A DNA stretch of 47,076 bases. Origin: Polaromonas sp. Its GTDB lineage: Bacteria > Pseudomonadota > Gammaproteobacteria > Burkholderiales > Burkholderiaceae_C. Below are positions 1 through 10,787 of this stretch, one piece after another. The stretch's first letter is position 1; each line of letters opens with the position of its first letter. The notes beneath the pieces are model-generated. The model made no database searches and was not told the DNA's origin. It saw only the letters and a program-made list of their open reading frames with translations. The DNA lies in NCBI GenBank assembly GCA_013297865.1, contig JAAFIP010000018.1, forward strand, positions 1 through 47,076, given 5' to 3'. The position numbers and the translations under genes are program-made.

Positions 1-68
1 AGGTGTTTATCAGCCGACCGATTTCTGGTACCCCAGTATGAGGGCGGATGATAAACACCTCACTGTGC
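1..68 (+). repeat. Hairpin element A, copy 1 (cut by window start)
   Basis: The arms aggtgtttatca (1-12) and tgataaacacct (49-60) are perfect inverted repeats around a 36-nt core (13-48). The core contains GATTT, CTGG, TACC, CCAG and TATGA in that order. The same core recurs at 28048-28083 and 28203-28238 and, on the other strand, at 35296-35331. The left arm probably continues beyond the window, because related copies have arms of 19-26 bp. No T-run follows, so it is not a classical terminator, though it lies downstream of mnmE. Confidence 0.85.
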
Positions 69-112
69 GTACAGTACAAGCCCCAAAACCGGTAAATAAA
101 CAAGAGGCAAAA

Positions 113-161
113 GCTACAAATACCATAGCTGCCCCCGCGATATTCTATTGACCCGCAAGCC
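113..161 (+). repeat. Dispersed repeat R, copy 1
   Basis: This is one of eight copies in the window of a repeat of about 47 bp, with consensus GCTAC, a short AT-rich stretch, ATAGCTGCTCCCGCGATATT, then CTATTGGGCTGGAGGC. This copy has GCCCCCG in place of GCTCCCG and a diverged right end. It begins 10 nt downstream of the mnmE stop codon. Read leftward it contains GGGGG-CAGCT-ATG, a Shine-Dalgarno-plus-start arrangement, which opens only a 38-codon frame running into hairpin A1. Confidence 0.85.
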
Positions 162-171
162 AATTACCCTC

Positions 172-1578
172 TTATTTCCCAATACAAAAGCGCGAAAATA
201 TCTCCCCCAGCAGATCGTCCGCACTGAACTCGCCAGTGATGCTACCCAAAGCATTTTGAGCCAGCCGCAGTTCCTCAGCCAACAGGTCCAGGCTCTGATC
301 TTTGGCAGCAAGATGTGCTGCAGCCAGCGTCAGGTGCGAACGTACCGATTGCAGCGCCTGCACATGGCGCTCACGGGCGATGAACACGCCTTCGGCCGCT
401 GACTGCCAGCCCGCAATCTGCAGCAGCTTCTGGCGCAGGGCCTCAATGCCCACACCCTGCTTCGCACTGATGGCTAGACTGCTGGCGTGGGCCAGGTGCA
501 TAGGTAGCGCGTGCTCTGGTGCTTTGTCGAGTTTGTTCCAGATCTGGATGACCGGGATTTTGGCGGAGATTTTTGCGCTGATGGCGCGGGCCAACTGCGC
601 GTCGGCTGCCGCTGTGGCTGCTGCACTGTCGGTGTTCAGCGTGGCTGCCAGGTCGTGCAAGTGGATCACCGCGTCGGCGCCTTCAATTGCGTCCCAGGTG
701 CGCTCGATGCCTATCTGCTCGACCAGGTCGGTGCTCTCGCGCAGGCCCGCTGTGTCGATGATGTGCAGCGGCACGCCGTCGATCTGGATAGTTTGCTGCA
801 CCTTGTCGCGCGTGGTGCCTGCAATGGGCGTGACGATGGCCAGCTCTGCGCCGGCCAAGGCGTTGAGCAGGGAGCTTTTGCCGGCGTTGGGCTGCCCGGC
901 AATCACCACCTTGATGCCCTCGCGCAACAGCGCACCTTGCTGCGTTCTGTGCAGCAGGCTGTCGGCGCTGTGCTGCAGCCGCTCGAGCTGGCCGTGGGCG
1001 TCTCCTTTGCGCAGATGGTCAATTTCTTCTTCGGGAAAATCCAGCGTCGCCTCCACCAGCATGCGCAGATGGATCAGCGCGTCGCGCAGAGCGTGCACCT
1101 CACGCGAGAAGACACCGGCCAGGCTGCGGCTGGCGCTGCGCGCGGCGGCCTCGGTGCTGGCGTCGATCAGGTCGGCCACGGCCTCGGCCTGCGCCAGGTC
1201 CATCTTGTCGTTCAAAAACGCGCGCTCGGTAAATTCGCCGGGGTCGGCCACGCGCAGGCCTATGGCCTGGCCCGCCTCCAGGCAGCGCGCCAGCAGCAAC
1301 TGCAGCACGACCGGGCCGCCATGCGCCTGCAGCTCGAGCACGTCTTCACCGGTGTAGCTGTGCGGCGCAGGAAAGTGGATCGCCAGGCCGTGGTCGATGG
1401 GCGCGCCGTCGGCGGCGCGCAAGGGCAGGTAGGTAGCCTCGCGGGCCTTGAGCGCTCTGCCGCACAGGGCATCGATGATCGGCTGCACCGACTTGCCCGA
1501 CACGCGCACAATGCCCACCGCGCCGCGCCCGGGGGCGGTGGCAATGGCAGCGATGGGGTCGGCGTGGCGTGACAGCAT
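172..1578 (-). CDS. mnmE: tRNA uridine-5-carboxymethylaminomethyl(34) synthesis GTPase MnmE
   Basis: MnmE (TrmE) is a cytosolic GTPase that works with MnmG, also in this window, to modify the wobble uridine of several tRNAs. The 468-residue product has the normal length. The N-terminal folate-binding domain begins [19 protein letters not shown]. The inserted G domain shows [12 protein letters not shown] (G1), [11 protein letters not shown] (G2), DTAGLRES (G3) and WNKLDKAP (G4). The protein ends FCIGK, with the conserved C-terminal cysteine. It lies downstream of yidC on the same strand, as in many proteobacteria, but separated by an unusually long 534-bp gap that contains structured repeats. 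Confidence 0.97.
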   Translation of the reverse strand: MLSRHADPIAAIATAPGRGAVGIVRVSGKSVQPIIDALCGRALKAREATYLPLRAADGAPIDHGLAIHFPAPHSYTGEDVLELQAHGGPVVLQLLLARCLEAGQAIGLRVADPGEFTERAFLNDKMDLAQAEAVADLIDASTEAAARSASRSLAGVFSREVHALRDALIHLRMLVEATLDFPEEEIDHLRKGDAHGQLERLQHSADSLLHRTQQGALLREGIKVVIAGQPNAGKSSLLNALAGAELAIVTPIAGTTRDKVQQTIQIDGVPLHIIDTAGLRESTDLVEQIGIERTWDAIEGADAVIHLHDLAATLNTDSAAATAAADAQLARAISAKISAKIPVIQIWNKLDKAPEHALPMHLAHASSLAISAKQGVGIEALRQKLLQIAGWQSAAEGVFIARERHVQALQSVRSHLTLAAAHLAAKDQSLDLLAEELRLAQNALGSITGEFSADDLLGEIFSRFCIGK

Positions 1579-1699
1579 GGGGTGATCTTAAGCGGTTGGC
1601 TTGGGGTTTGTATTGGGCCTGTTTTGTGTGGGCTCCGTTTTGTATGGGGCCGGGTTGACAGCGCACTTCTTCGTTTTTGTACGGGAGCTGGCCGATGGC

Positions 1700-1774
1700 G
1701 TACTCAGCTCCGCGGCTGTCCCCCGCGGCGGCCTAGGGCCGCCTGCTCCTCCTTGATGCCGCTGCGCTGAGCAC
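1700..1774 (-). repeat. Hairpin element C, copy 1
   Basis: Read on the minus strand, the outer arms are gtgctcagc and gctgagtac, which pair fully if one G-U pair is allowed. Inside them are the conserved strands GCAGCGGCATCAAGG and GGACAGCCGCGGAGC. At the apex an inner stem GGCGGC/GCCGCC closes the loop CCTAG. The second copy at 1948-2034, in inverted orientation, keeps the conserved strands and loop but has different, still complementary stems. No function is known to me. Confidence 0.75.
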
Positions 1775-1947
1775 ACCATCGACCAGCTCTTGCGATCTTG
1801 GCGAGTGTTCCACCGCCTGCTATCAGTCAACTTTTGTAGCTGTGGCCAATTTGGCGAGTGGTCTGCCGCCAGTACCGACGCCTCACTTGTTGTCGTGAAG
1901 TGCTTGCGATCCACCGCTGCATGCCAACCCGCTTCGCTGCCCCGGCG

Positions 1948-2034
1948 CTGGGTGTGGACGGCGCAGCGGCATCAAGGGGGAGTCGTCTGCCCTAGGCAGA
2001 CACGGAGGACAGCCGCGGAGCCGTCCACGCCCAG
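1948..2034 (+). repeat. Hairpin element C, copy 2
   Basis: The outer arms ctgggtgtggacggc (1948-1962) and gccgtccacgcccag (2020-2034) pair over 15 bp with one U-G pair. The inner stem GTCTGC/GCAGAC (1985-1990, 1996-2001) closes the loop CCTAG. The strands GCAGCGGCATCAAGG and GGACAGCCGCGGAGC are shared with the copy at 1700-1774. Both the outer and inner stems differ from that copy with compensating changes. It ends about 80 bp past the yidC stop, so it could lie in the yidC 3' untranslated region. Confidence 0.75.
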
Positions 2035-2112
2035 TGTCGGGGCGTACAAACTACTCCATCCGCTGCTACACAAGAGCTTCTTTTATCGGGCGCAAGCAGC
2101 TAGAGTGGAAAT

Positions 2113-3843
2113 TTAGCTTTTCGCAGCCTCAGCAGGCTTCTTCTTCAAAAAGTCCGGCAGGTTGAACTGCGGTGGCACGCCCATGCTCTTGTTGATCAGC
2201 CATTGCTGGGCGATCGACAGCACGTTGTTGGTGATCCAGTACAGCACCAGACCGGCAGGGAAGAAGAAGAACATTACCGAGAAAGCCAGTGGCATGTACC
2301 ACATCAGCTTGGCCTGCAGCGGGTCTGGTGGCGCGGGGTTGAGCGCGGTTTGCAGCATGGTGGTCAGTGTCATGATCACGGGCAGCAGGAACCACGGGTC
2401 GGGCAGGGACAGGTCCTTGATCCAGCCCACCCACGGCGCGCCGCGGAACTCCACCGACGACAGCAGCACCCAATACAGCGCAATGAACACGGGGATCTGC
2501 ACCATGATGGGCAGACAGCCGCCCATCGGGTTGACCTTTTCTTCCTTGTAGATGCGCATCATCTCCTGCTGCATCTGCTGCGGCTTGTCCTTGAGGCGCT
2601 CGCGCATTTCCATGATCTTGGGGTTCACCGCCTTCATCTTGGCCATGCTGCGGTAGGCCTGCGCATTGAGCCAGTAGAACGCCGCCTTGATCAGCAGCAC
2701 CAGGGCGATGATGGTCCAGCCCCAGTTGCCGATAAAGCCGTGCAGCTTCTCCATCACCCAGTACATCGGCTTGGCCAAAATCGTGAGCCAGCCATAGTCC
2801 TTGATGAGCTCCAGGCCGGGATAGATGGCTTCGAGCTTGTTTTCGACCTGCGGGCCAATGAACAGGCGCGTTTCGGTGGCCTGCGTGGCGCCCGGTGCCA
2901 CTGCGGTCATCGGCGCGCGCATGCCCACCGAGTAGAGGTTGTCCTTGATCTTTTGCATGTACAGGTCGCGCTGCACCCCATCGCCCAGCAGCCAGGCGCT
3001 GGCAAAGTAGTGCTGTGCCATGGCCACGTAGCCGCTGCTGGAGCTGGTCTGGATATCGACCTTGTTTTTGGCGATGTCGGTGAAGTCAACCTTCTGGTAT
3101 TTCTTCTCGCCGGTGTAGACCACGGGGCCGGTGAAGGTGCTGTAGAACGACGACTCTCCGGGCGGCTTGTTGCCATCGCGCACCAGCTGCATATACAGCT
3201 GGGCCGACACCGGCGCGCCCGAGGTGTTGATCACTTCGTGCTTGACGGCAATATCGTAGGCGCCGCGCTTGAAGGTATAGGTCTTGGCGTATTTCACGCC
3301 GCCCATTTCGGCTGACTCCAGGCGCACCATCAGTTCGTTTTGCCCATCCTTGAGACTGCGCTCACCGCTGAACGTCATCGGTACGAAATGGTTGGGCAAC
3401 GCCGCCTGACCGGGCATGCCCACCAAACCGCTGTGTGCCTCATAAGCGCGCTCGGCGCTGTTGTCCAGCAGCACGACATTGCGTTTGCTTTGCTTGTCAT
3501 CGTCCTTGTGCTGCAACAGCTCGGCGCGCACGATCGAGCCGCCTTCGCTGCTGATCTTGAGCTTGAGCACATCGGTGCTGATCTCATACATTGTCGCAGG
3601 GGCCTGCGTGGCCGTGCCCGCGCCTGCAATGGCCGCAGCCACGCCCGCTGCAGGCGCCACCGCGCCGCTGGCTGCGGGCACGCCCGAGGCCGCAGCGCCA
3701 GGCGCAGACGCCGAGGCGGCAGGCTTGCCGGGTGCGGGGAAGAAGGTGGCCTTGTGGCCGTTATGCACCTGCCAAGCGTCCCACAGCAAGATCATGGAAA
3801 AACCAAAAATCACCCACAAAATGGAGCGGCGGATATCGTTCAT
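2113..3843 (-). CDS. yidC: Membrane protein insertase YidC
   Basis: YidC inserts and folds inner-membrane proteins, alone or with SecYEG. The product has 576 residues. It starts with a signal-anchor (RRSILWVIFGFSMILLWDAW) and a linker rich in Ala and Pro of about 50 residues. A large periplasmic beta domain follows, then the C-terminal insertase core with its hydrophobic segments (GWTIIALVLLIKAAFYW; MGGCLPIMVQIPVFIALYWVL; LPVIMTLTTMLQTALNP; FPAGLVLYWITNNVLSIAQQW). It overlaps yidD by 4 bp (ATGA), which implies translational coupling in the rpmH-rnpA-yidD-yidC operon. Confidence 0.98.
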   Translation of the reverse strand: MNDIRRSILWVIFGFSMILLWDAWQVHNGHKATFFPAPGKPAASASAPGAAASGVPAASGAVAPAAGVAAAIAGAGTATQAPATMYEISTDVLKLKISSEGGSIVRAELLQHKDDDKQSKRNVVLLDNSAERAYEAHSGLVGMPGQAALPNHFVPMTFSGERSLKDGQNELMVRLESAEMGGVKYAKTYTFKRGAYDIAVKHEVINTSGAPVSAQLYMQLVRDGNKPPGESSFYSTFTGPVVYTGEKKYQKVDFTDIAKNKVDIQTSSSSGYVAMAQHYFASAWLLGDGVQRDLYMQKIKDNLYSVGMRAPMTAVAPGATQATETRLFIGPQVENKLEAIYPGLELIKDYGWLTILAKPMYWVMEKLHGFIGNWGWTIIALVLLIKAAFYWLNAQAYRSMAKMKAVNPKIMEMRERLKDKPQQMQQEMMRIYKEEKVNPMGGCLPIMVQIPVFIALYWVLLSSVEFRGAPWVGWIKDLSLPDPWFLLPVIMTLTTMLQTALNPAPPDPLQAKLMWYMPLAFSVMFFFFPAGLVLYWITNNVLSIAQQWLINKSMGVPPQFNLPDFLKKKPAEAAKS

Positions 3844-4196
3844 GGCAAGGTCTTTGAAACAGAAGAGGGGGCACAGGCGCTGCCGGTGCCCGAGGGGCTG
3901 GCGGGGCCGGGTTTGGCAAGCAGGCGGGTAAACAGGCGGGGGGCCTGGACGGTGTCGGGCACGGGGTCATGCCCTCCCGCGCACCAGGGCTGGCAGCGCG
4001 CCAGCCGCGCCAGCGTGAGGTAGCTGCCGCGCGCCGCGCCGTGCTGGGCCAGCGCGTCCAGCGCGTAGGCTGAGCAGGTGGGCGTGAAGCGGCAGGCCGA
4101 GCCCAACCAGGGGCTGAGCAGCAGGCGGTAGCCCTTGACCAAACCCATCAACACGGTTTGGGGCAAATGCAGCACAAAAGACAGGGCGGTTTTCAT
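3840..4196 (-). CDS. yidD: Membrane protein insertion efficiency factor YidD
   Basis: YidD is a small membrane-associated protein thought to assist YidC-dependent insertion. The 118-residue product shows the family hallmark GYRLLLSPWLGSACRFTPTCSAYALDAL with its cysteine pair, then RLARCQPWCAGGHDPVP. The tail after about residue 85 is Pro/Ala/Ser-rich and longer than the usual core of 70-85 residues. It overlaps both rnpA (upstream) and yidC (downstream) by 4 bp. Confidence 0.95.
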   Translation of the reverse strand: MKTALSFVLHLPQTVLMGLVKGYRLLLSPWLGSACRFTPTCSAYALDALAQHGAARGSYLTLARLARCQPWCAGGHDPVPDTVQAPRLFTRLLAKPGPASPSGTGSACAPSSVSKTLP

Positions 4197-4555
4197 GCGC
4201 TGGGGGGCTGCGGTGCAAACAGGGCCATCAGCTCACTGCGCACCACCTGCTTGAGCGCCTGTGAGCGGGCGCTGGGAAAATCCTGGCGCGAAAACTCGCT
4301 GCGCAGGCGCACGACGTAGTGGCCTGGTGCAAGGCGGGAGGCCTGGGTTTGACTCACGGCATAAACCTGTCTTCTTAGGGTGTTGCGCGTGACCGCGCGG
4401 CGTGCCCAGCGCTTGGGAATGACGGCACCTATCGCTATGCCTTCGGTCGAAACCCCGGCCTGCGTGTAATGCAGTGCAAAGTGCGGGCTTCTGGCAATGG
4501 TGCGACCCGCAAAGACAGCGTCAAACTGTGCTTTGGAGAGAAGGTGCGCAAGCAA
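4193..4555 (-). CDS. rnpA: Ribonuclease P protein component
   Basis: This is the basic protein subunit that binds RNase P RNA and helps mature the 5' end of tRNA. The 120-residue product shows the family signature PKRWARRAVTRNTLRRQV (about residues 47-64) and the C-terminal RQDFPSARSQALKQVV. It lies 26 bp downstream of rpmH, the near-universal pairing, and overlaps yidD by ATGA. The chosen ATG gives MLAHLLSKAQFDAVF, matching the usual N-terminus of beta-proteobacterial RnpA. Confidence 0.95.
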   Translation of the reverse strand: MLAHLLSKAQFDAVFAGRTIARSPHFALHYTQAGVSTEGIAIGAVIPKRWARRAVTRNTLRRQVYAVSQTQASRLAPGHYVVRLRSEFSRQDFPSARSQALKQVVRSELMALFAPQPPSA

Positions 4556-4581
4556 TGGCGCAACGACCGGGTGTCGCGTGC

Positions 4582-4716
4582 TTAGACAGCCAGGCGCTTG
4601 CGGCCCTTGGCGCGGCGTGCGTTGATCACAGCACGGCCACCACGGGTTTTCATGCGAACGAGAAAGCCGTGCGTACGGGCGCGGCGGGTCTTGGAGGGTT
4701 GGTAAGTGCGTTTCAT
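4582..4716 (-). CDS. rpmH: 50S ribosomal protein L34
   Basis: This 44-residue very basic protein is below the usual ORF length cut-off. Translation gives [18 protein letters not shown] at the start and GRKRLAV at the end, the standard L34 sequence and length. It is the first gene of the leftward rpmH-rnpA-yidD-yidC operon, divergent from dnaA, as in most bacteria. Confidence 0.97.
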   Translation of the reverse strand: MKRTYQPSKTRRARTHGFLVRMKTRGGRAVINARRAKGRKRLAV

Positions 4717-4920
4717 GGCTCAGTTCTCAATTAACAGCTTGGTTTCAATCGTCAGGCGTTTTCCCACTGACAGTGTTCAGCGAAACCTAGCATTATCGCA
4801 AAAATCCGCCTGAAAATCCAGATGGATCAAGCATTTAGTCGCTTTTTCGGTGGCTTTGGGTGAGCTTGCCACGCCAGCCGGTCCGTTTGTCTGTTGCACG
4901 CTTTTTACATGCCTTGCGGC

Positions 4921-4950
4921 TTGTGGATAACCGGTCTGTGGCAGTACAAT
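4921..4950 (+). promoter_or_regulatory. Probable dnaA promoter
   Basis: TTGTGG (4921-4926) and TACAAT (4945-4950) are separated by 18 bp and lie about 50 bp upstream of the dnaA start. The -35 hexamer overlaps a perfect DnaA box (4922-4930), and a second box follows at 4972-4980. This layout would allow DnaA to repress its own gene, a common arrangement. Confidence 0.5.
4922..4930 (-). promoter_or_regulatory. DnaA box
   Basis: TGTGGATAA is the exact reverse complement of the consensus box TTATCCACA. It overlaps the -35 element of the probable dnaA promoter. Confidence 0.75.
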
Positions 4951-4971
4951 ACGCGGCTTGAATTACAGAAC

Positions 4972-4980
4972 ATATCCACA
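4972..4980 (+). promoter_or_regulatory. DnaA box (8 of 9 match)
   Basis: ATATCCACA differs from TTATCCACA at the first base only. It lies between the probable dnaA promoter and the dnaA start codon. Confidence 0.6.
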
Positions 4981-5001
4981 AATACAAGGTACGCATTGAA
5001 G

Positions 5002-6444
5002 ATGGCCGAGGGACAAGCGACACACGAGCCGCCAGTGCTGCCACCCGGCAGTCTCAAACCCGCTGACCTGTGGACCAGCTGCCTGGCCCAGTTGGCGCTG
5101 GAGCTGCCCGAGCAGCAGTTCAATACCTGGATCAAACCCCTGACCACCGCGTTGTCAGCGGACATGTCACGCATGACCGTGTTTGTGGGTAACCGCTTCA
5201 AGCTGGACTGGGTGCGCGCCCAGTATGCTGGCCGCATTGCGTCCCTGCTCGACCAGGCCAGCCGCCAGATTTCTGGCCAGACCGTCACGCTTGAGTTAGC
5301 GCTCGCTCCGCGCGAGTCAGCCTCCAAGCCTAGTTCTCCCAGCGTCATGCCCGATGTGGTGGTGATGCCAGAGCTGCTGAACGAAGCGCCCAATTATGTC
5401 GACGACAGCCCTGATACCGGCTTCAAGACCCGGCTCAATACCGCCCTGACCTTTGACGCCCTGGTCGAGGGCACGGCCAACCGCATGGCCCGGGCCGCCG
5501 CCATGCATGTGGCCAGCAACCTGGGCCATCTGTATAACCCGCTGTTTATCTACGGTGGCGTGGGCCTGGGCAAAACCCATTTGATGCACGCCATTGGCAA
5601 CCATCTGCTGGCTGCCAACACCAGCGCCCGGGTGCTCTATATCCATGCCGAACAGTTTGTCAGTGATGTGGTCAAGGCCTACCAGCGCAAGTCGTTTGAC
5701 GATTTCAAGCACAAATACCACTCGCTGGACCTGCTGCTGATCGATGATGTGCAGTTCCTGGCTAACAAGGACCGCACCCAGGAAGAGTTTTTCAACGCGT
5801 TTGAAGCTCTGCTGGCCAAAAAGTCGCATATTGTCATGACTAGTGACACCTACCCCAAGGGCCTGGTGGATATCCACGAGCGCCTGGTGTCACGCTTTGA
5901 TTCGGGCCTGACGGTGGCCATTGAGCCGCCGGAGCTGGAGATGCGGGTAGCCATTTTGATCAGCAAGGCACGTGTGGAAGGCGCTGACATGCCGGAAGAG
6001 GTAGCGTTTTTCGTGGCCAAAAACGTGCGCTCCAACGTGCGCGAGCTCGAAGGCGCGCTGCGCAAAATCCTGGCCTATTCGCGCTTTAACCAAAAAGACA
6101 TCTCCATCCAGCTGGCTAGAGAAGCCCTGCGCGACCTACTGTCCATCCAGAACCGCCAGATCGGTGTAGAAAACATCCAAAAAACCGTCGCCGACTATTA
6201 CAAGATCAAAGTGGCCGACATGTACAGCAAAAAGCGCCCGGCCAGCATTGCCCGACCGCGCCAGATTGCCATGTACCTGGCCAAAGAGCTCACGCAAAAG
6301 AGCCTGCCCGAGATTGGCGAGCTGTTTGGCGGGCGCGACCACACCACCGTGCTGCACGCCGTGCGCAAAATCGGCACCGAACGCCAGCAGCTGACCGAGC
6401 TGAACCAGCAGCTGCATGTGCTGGAACAGACCCTCAAAGGCTGA
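5002..6444 (+). CDS. dnaA: Chromosomal replication initiator protein DnaA
   Basis: DnaA is the AAA+ initiator that binds DnaA boxes and melts the origin. I chose the ATG at 5002 ([11 protein letters not shown], 480 residues). The in-frame extension back to 4894 would run through the DnaA boxes and promoter. Domain I contains [25 protein letters not shown]. The AAA+ domain has Walker [11 protein letters not shown] (about residues 184-193) and Walker [11 protein letters not shown]. Domain IV ends with the DNA-binding signature [17 protein letters not shown] weak ribosome site (AAGG) sits 11-12 nt upstream of the start. Confidence 0.97.
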   Translation: MAEGQATHEPPVLPPGSLKPADLWTSCLAQLALELPEQQFNTWIKPLTTALSADMSRMTVFVGNRFKLDWVRAQYAGRIASLLDQASRQISGQTVTLELALAPRESASKPSSPSVMPDVVVMPELLNEAPNYVDDSPDTGFKTRLNTALTFDALVEGTANRMARAAAMHVASNLGHLYNPLFIYGGVGLGKTHLMHAIGNHLLAANTSARVLYIHAEQFVSDVVKAYQRKSFDDFKHKYHSLDLLLIDDVQFLANKDRTQEEFFNAFEALLAKKSHIVMTSDTYPKGLVDIHERLVSRFDSGLTVAIEPPELEMRVAILISKARVEGADMPEEVAFFVAKNVRSNVRELEGALRKILAYSRFNQKDISIQLAREALRDLLSIQNRQIGVENIQKTVADYYKIKVADMYSKKRPASIARPRQIAMYLAKELTQKSLPEIGELFGGRDHTTVLHAVRKIGTERQQLTELNQQLHVLEQTLKG

Positions 6445-6527
6445 CGCACCCAAGGAAACCACACATGACACAGCACACCACGGCACGCAAGGACGAGTTT
6501 GGGGATAGTTTCGGGATAACTGACTGG

Positions 6528-6536
6528 TTATCCACA
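6528..6536 (+). promoter_or_regulatory. DnaA box
   Basis: Perfect TTATCCACA in the dnaA-dnaN gap. Confidence 0.8.
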
Positions 6537-6645
6537 GGGCGGCTCTTTCAGCTTGACTTGTCCCTGAACTGCACGGGCAAACAAGCCAGCTTAAACACAG
6601 ACTATGCAACACGCTAAATCCATGATTAAACAGGCGAAAATACGC

Positions 6646-6654
6646 TTATCCACA
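6646..6654 (+). promoter_or_regulatory. DnaA box
   Basis: Perfect TTATCCACA, 17 bp before the AT-rich candidate unwinding stretch. Confidence 0.8.
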
Positions 6655-6718
6655 CATGGGTGCCGTGCTTACTACTATTACTATCTTTAAATTAATCAAA
6701 TCAAGATAAGAGGTTGAC

Positions 6719-7825
6719 ATGATCGTTCTGAAGGCAACGCAGGAAAAACTGCTCTCCACTTTGCAATCCGTCTCGGGCATTGTCGAGCGTCGGCACACAC
6801 TGCCGATTCTGGCCAACGTGCTGATTCGCAAAACCGGCGACCAGCTGCAGCTGACCACCAGCGACCTGGAGATCCAGATCCGCACCGGCGCCACGATGGA
6901 CGGCGACGCAGGCAACTTCACCACCACGGTGGGCGCACGCAAGCTGATCGACATCCTGCGCACCATGCCCTCGGACCAGACCGTGTCGCTGGAGTCATCG
7001 GCCAGCAAGCTGGTGCTCAAGGGTGGCAAGAGCCGCTTCACGCTGCAGACCCTGCCCGCCGAAGACTTTCCGCTGGTGCAGGAAGCCGCCAACTTTGGCC
7101 CGGTGTTTAGCGTGCCGCAAAAAACCCTCAAGGAGCTGCTGGCGCAAGTGAGCTTTGCGATGGCGGTGCACGACATTCGCTACTACCTCAACGGCATTTT
7201 GTTTGTGGCCGAAGGCAAGACCTTGAGCCTGGTGGCTACCGATGGCCACCGCTTGGCGTTCAGCAGCGCGCAGCTGGATGTGGAAGTGCCCAAGCAGGAA
7301 GTGATCTTGCCGCGCAAGACGGTGCTGGAGATGCAGCGCCTGCTGAGCGACAGCGAAGGACAGATTGAGATGCAGTTTGCTGGCAACCAGGCCAAGTTCA
7401 GCTTTGGCGGCATGGAGTTTGTGACCAAGCTGGTGGAAGGCAAATTCCCCGATTACAACCGCGTCATCCCCAAAAACCACAAAAACATCATCACGCTGGG
7501 CCGCGCCGCGCTGCTGGCCACGCTGCAGCGCACGGCCATTTTGACCAGTGAAAAATTCAAAGGCGTACGCCTGAACATCGAGCCGGGCACGCTGCGTGTG
7601 GCGTCCAACAACGCCGAGCAGGAAGAAGCCGTGGACGAGCTGGACATTGACTATAGCGGCGACAGCATTGAGATTGGTTTTAACGTGACCTACTTGATCG
7701 ACGCACTGGGCAATATGCAGCAGGAGATGGTGCGGCTTGAGCTGTCGGACTCCAACAGCTCGGCGCTGTTTACCATTCCCGACAATGCGAGCTTCAAGTA
7801 TGTGGTGATGCCAATGCGCATCTAG
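6719..7825 (+). CDS. dnaN: DNA polymerase III beta subunit (sliding clamp)
   Basis: DnaN forms the ring-shaped dimer that tethers polymerase III to DNA. The 368-residue product has the usual length with three clamp domains. It begins MIVLKATQEKLLSTLQSVSGIVERRHTLPILANVL and ends YVVMPMRI, the standard C-terminus. The ribosome site AAGAGG precedes the ATG by about 5 nt. It lies between oriC and gyrB in the conserved dnaA-dnaN-gyrB order. Confidence 0.98.
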   Translation: MIVLKATQEKLLSTLQSVSGIVERRHTLPILANVLIRKTGDQLQLTTSDLEIQIRTGATMDGDAGNFTTTVGARKLIDILRTMPSDQTVSLESSASKLVLKGGKSRFTLQTLPAEDFPLVQEAANFGPVFSVPQKTLKELLAQVSFAMAVHDIRYYLNGILFVAEGKTLSLVATDGHRLAFSSAQLDVEVPKQEVILPRKTVLEMQRLLSDSEGQIEMQFAGNQAKFSFGGMEFVTKLVEGKFPDYNRVIPKNHKNIITLGRAALLATLQRTAILTSEKFKGVRLNIEPGTLRVASNNAEQEEAVDELDIDYSGDSIEIGFNVTYLIDALGNMQQEMVRLELSDSNSSALFTIPDNASFKYVVMPMRI

Positions 7826-7853
7826 GTTTTGCGCTGATCCTGTCATGCAGAAC

Positions 7854-7883
7854 AAGGGGCGGGGAGCCCCTTAGGTGTTTTTT
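7854..7883 (+). terminator. Possible rho-independent terminator after dnaN
   Basis: A 7-bp stem AAGGGGC/GCCCCTT closes a 5-nt loop and is followed by AGG and a T-rich run (TGTTTTTT). It lies 28 bp after the dnaN stop and 36 bp before gyrB, so it may attenuate readthrough into gyrB. Confidence 0.55.
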
Positions 7884-7912
7884 AGTAGTAGATTTTTTGA
7901 CCGATTGATTGA

Positions 7913-10420
<2,508 letters not shown>

Positions 10421-10433
10421 CGCTTGCTTAGAA

Positions 10434-10458
10434 GTAACGTTTAGGTTACCATAAAACC
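10434..10458. promoter_or_regulatory. Possible operator of the HigBA-like pair
   Basis: Two short overlapping inverted repeats lie just before the toxin start: GTAAC-N6-GTTAC (10434-10449) and AGGTT-N6-AACCT (10443-10458). The position suits autorepression by the downstream HTH antitoxin. Both repeats are short, so the call is tentative. Confidence 0.35.
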
Positions 10459-10466
10459 TTGGTCAA

Positions 10467-10787
10467 ATGACGCTCTTGCTGCGCGAGGTGTTGGACGATG
10501 CTGGGTGTAGCCCCTTTGGCGATTGGCTTGACCGACTCGATGTACTGCCCGCTGCCAAAGTTCGCATAGCGTTGGCCCGCATGAGCCAAGGCAATTTGTC
10601 GGCTGTAAAGTGGTTTCGTGGCATTGGCGAATACAAGATTGATTTTGGCCCTGGCTACCGTATCTACTTTGCACAGGAAGGTAAAACCGTTTTGTTGTTG
10701 CTGGCTGGGGGCACCAAGAAGCAGCAGCAGCGCGATATTGAGACCGCCATCCTGCAACTGGCGGCATACAAGGCACGGAGGAAATGA
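10467..10787 (+). CDS. RelE/ParE-superfamily toxin (HigB-like addiction module killer)
   Basis: The 106-residue product matches the phage-derived/HigB-like toxin family. It shows SQGNLSAVKWFRGIGEYKIDFGPGYRIYF followed by LLLLAGGTKKQQQRDIETAI, the conserved GPGYRVYF...LLAGGxKxxQxxDI pattern. Toxins of this superfamily are typically ribosome-dependent mRNA endonucleases. The stop codon overlaps the start of the HTH antitoxin (ATGA), and toxin-first order is typical of HigBA modules. It begins 46 bp after gyrB, at the left edge of the accessory island. Confidence 0.88.
   Translation: MTLLLREVLDDAGCSPFGDWLDRLDVLPAAKVRIALARMSQGNLSAVKWFRGIGEYKIDFGPGYRIYFAQEGKTVLLLLAGGTKKQQQRDIETAILQLAAYKARRK

Larger units (their letters stand above)
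1579..2112. other. Gene-free mnmE-yidC gap with structured repeats
   Basis: There is no convincing gene in these 534 bp. The two longest frames lie on opposite strands and both encode an AQRHQGG...GTAAE peptide, because an inverted repeat is translated in both. The gap holds the two hairpin elements listed separately (1700-1774 and 1948-2034). Between them, TTGGCGAGTG-type segments recur near 1798 and 1850, each followed by a CCGCC-containing stretch, which suggests older internal duplication. Confidence 0.7.
4717..5001. promoter_or_regulatory. rpmH-dnaA divergent intergenic region
   Basis: These 285 bp separate the two start codons. They contain two DnaA boxes and a good sigma-70-type promoter for dnaA (separate entries). 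For rpmH, reading leftward, GATAAT at 4797-4792 is a possible -10 element with no strong -35, so that call is weak. The dnaA frame stays open upstream to 4894, but this stretch carries the promoter and boxes and is unlikely to be translated. Confidence 0.6.
6445..6718. other. Probable chromosomal origin (oriC) between dnaA and dnaN
   Basis: This 274-bp gap has two perfect TTATCCACA boxes on the plus strand (6528-6536 and 6646-6654) and a nearby GGGATAACTG. It is followed by an AT-rich stretch at about 6671-6710 (contains CTTTAAATTAATCAAATC) that could serve as the unwinding element. Placement between dnaA and dnaN is typical. The exact start point of replication cannot be read from sequence alone. 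Confidence 0.7.

Noticed and set aside
1-60. Hairpin A1 as a rho-independent terminator of mnmE
   Set aside because: The stem has a 36-nt core and no following T-run, and identical cores lie far from gene ends; it may still slow transcription.
10-126. 38-codon frame on the minus strand starting at the ATG inside repeat R copy 1 and running through hairpin A1
   Set aside because: It is made of repeat R and hairpin sequence, ends in the hairpin core, has no homologue I recognise, and equivalent core-derived peptides occur at the other hairpin copies in non-genic context.
302-1572. Long plus-strand frames opposite mnmE (351 and 353 codons)
   Set aside because: They are antisense shadows of a high-GC gene with no domain signal; mnmE is unambiguous.
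2203-3315. 370-codon plus-strand frame opposite yidC
   Set aside because: His/Gln/Val-rich shadow composition typical of the strand opposite a GC-rich gene; no motif.
4894-5001. In-frame N-terminal extension of dnaA from 4894
   Set aside because: It would cover a perfect DnaA box and a good promoter, and the extension does not resemble DnaA domain I.
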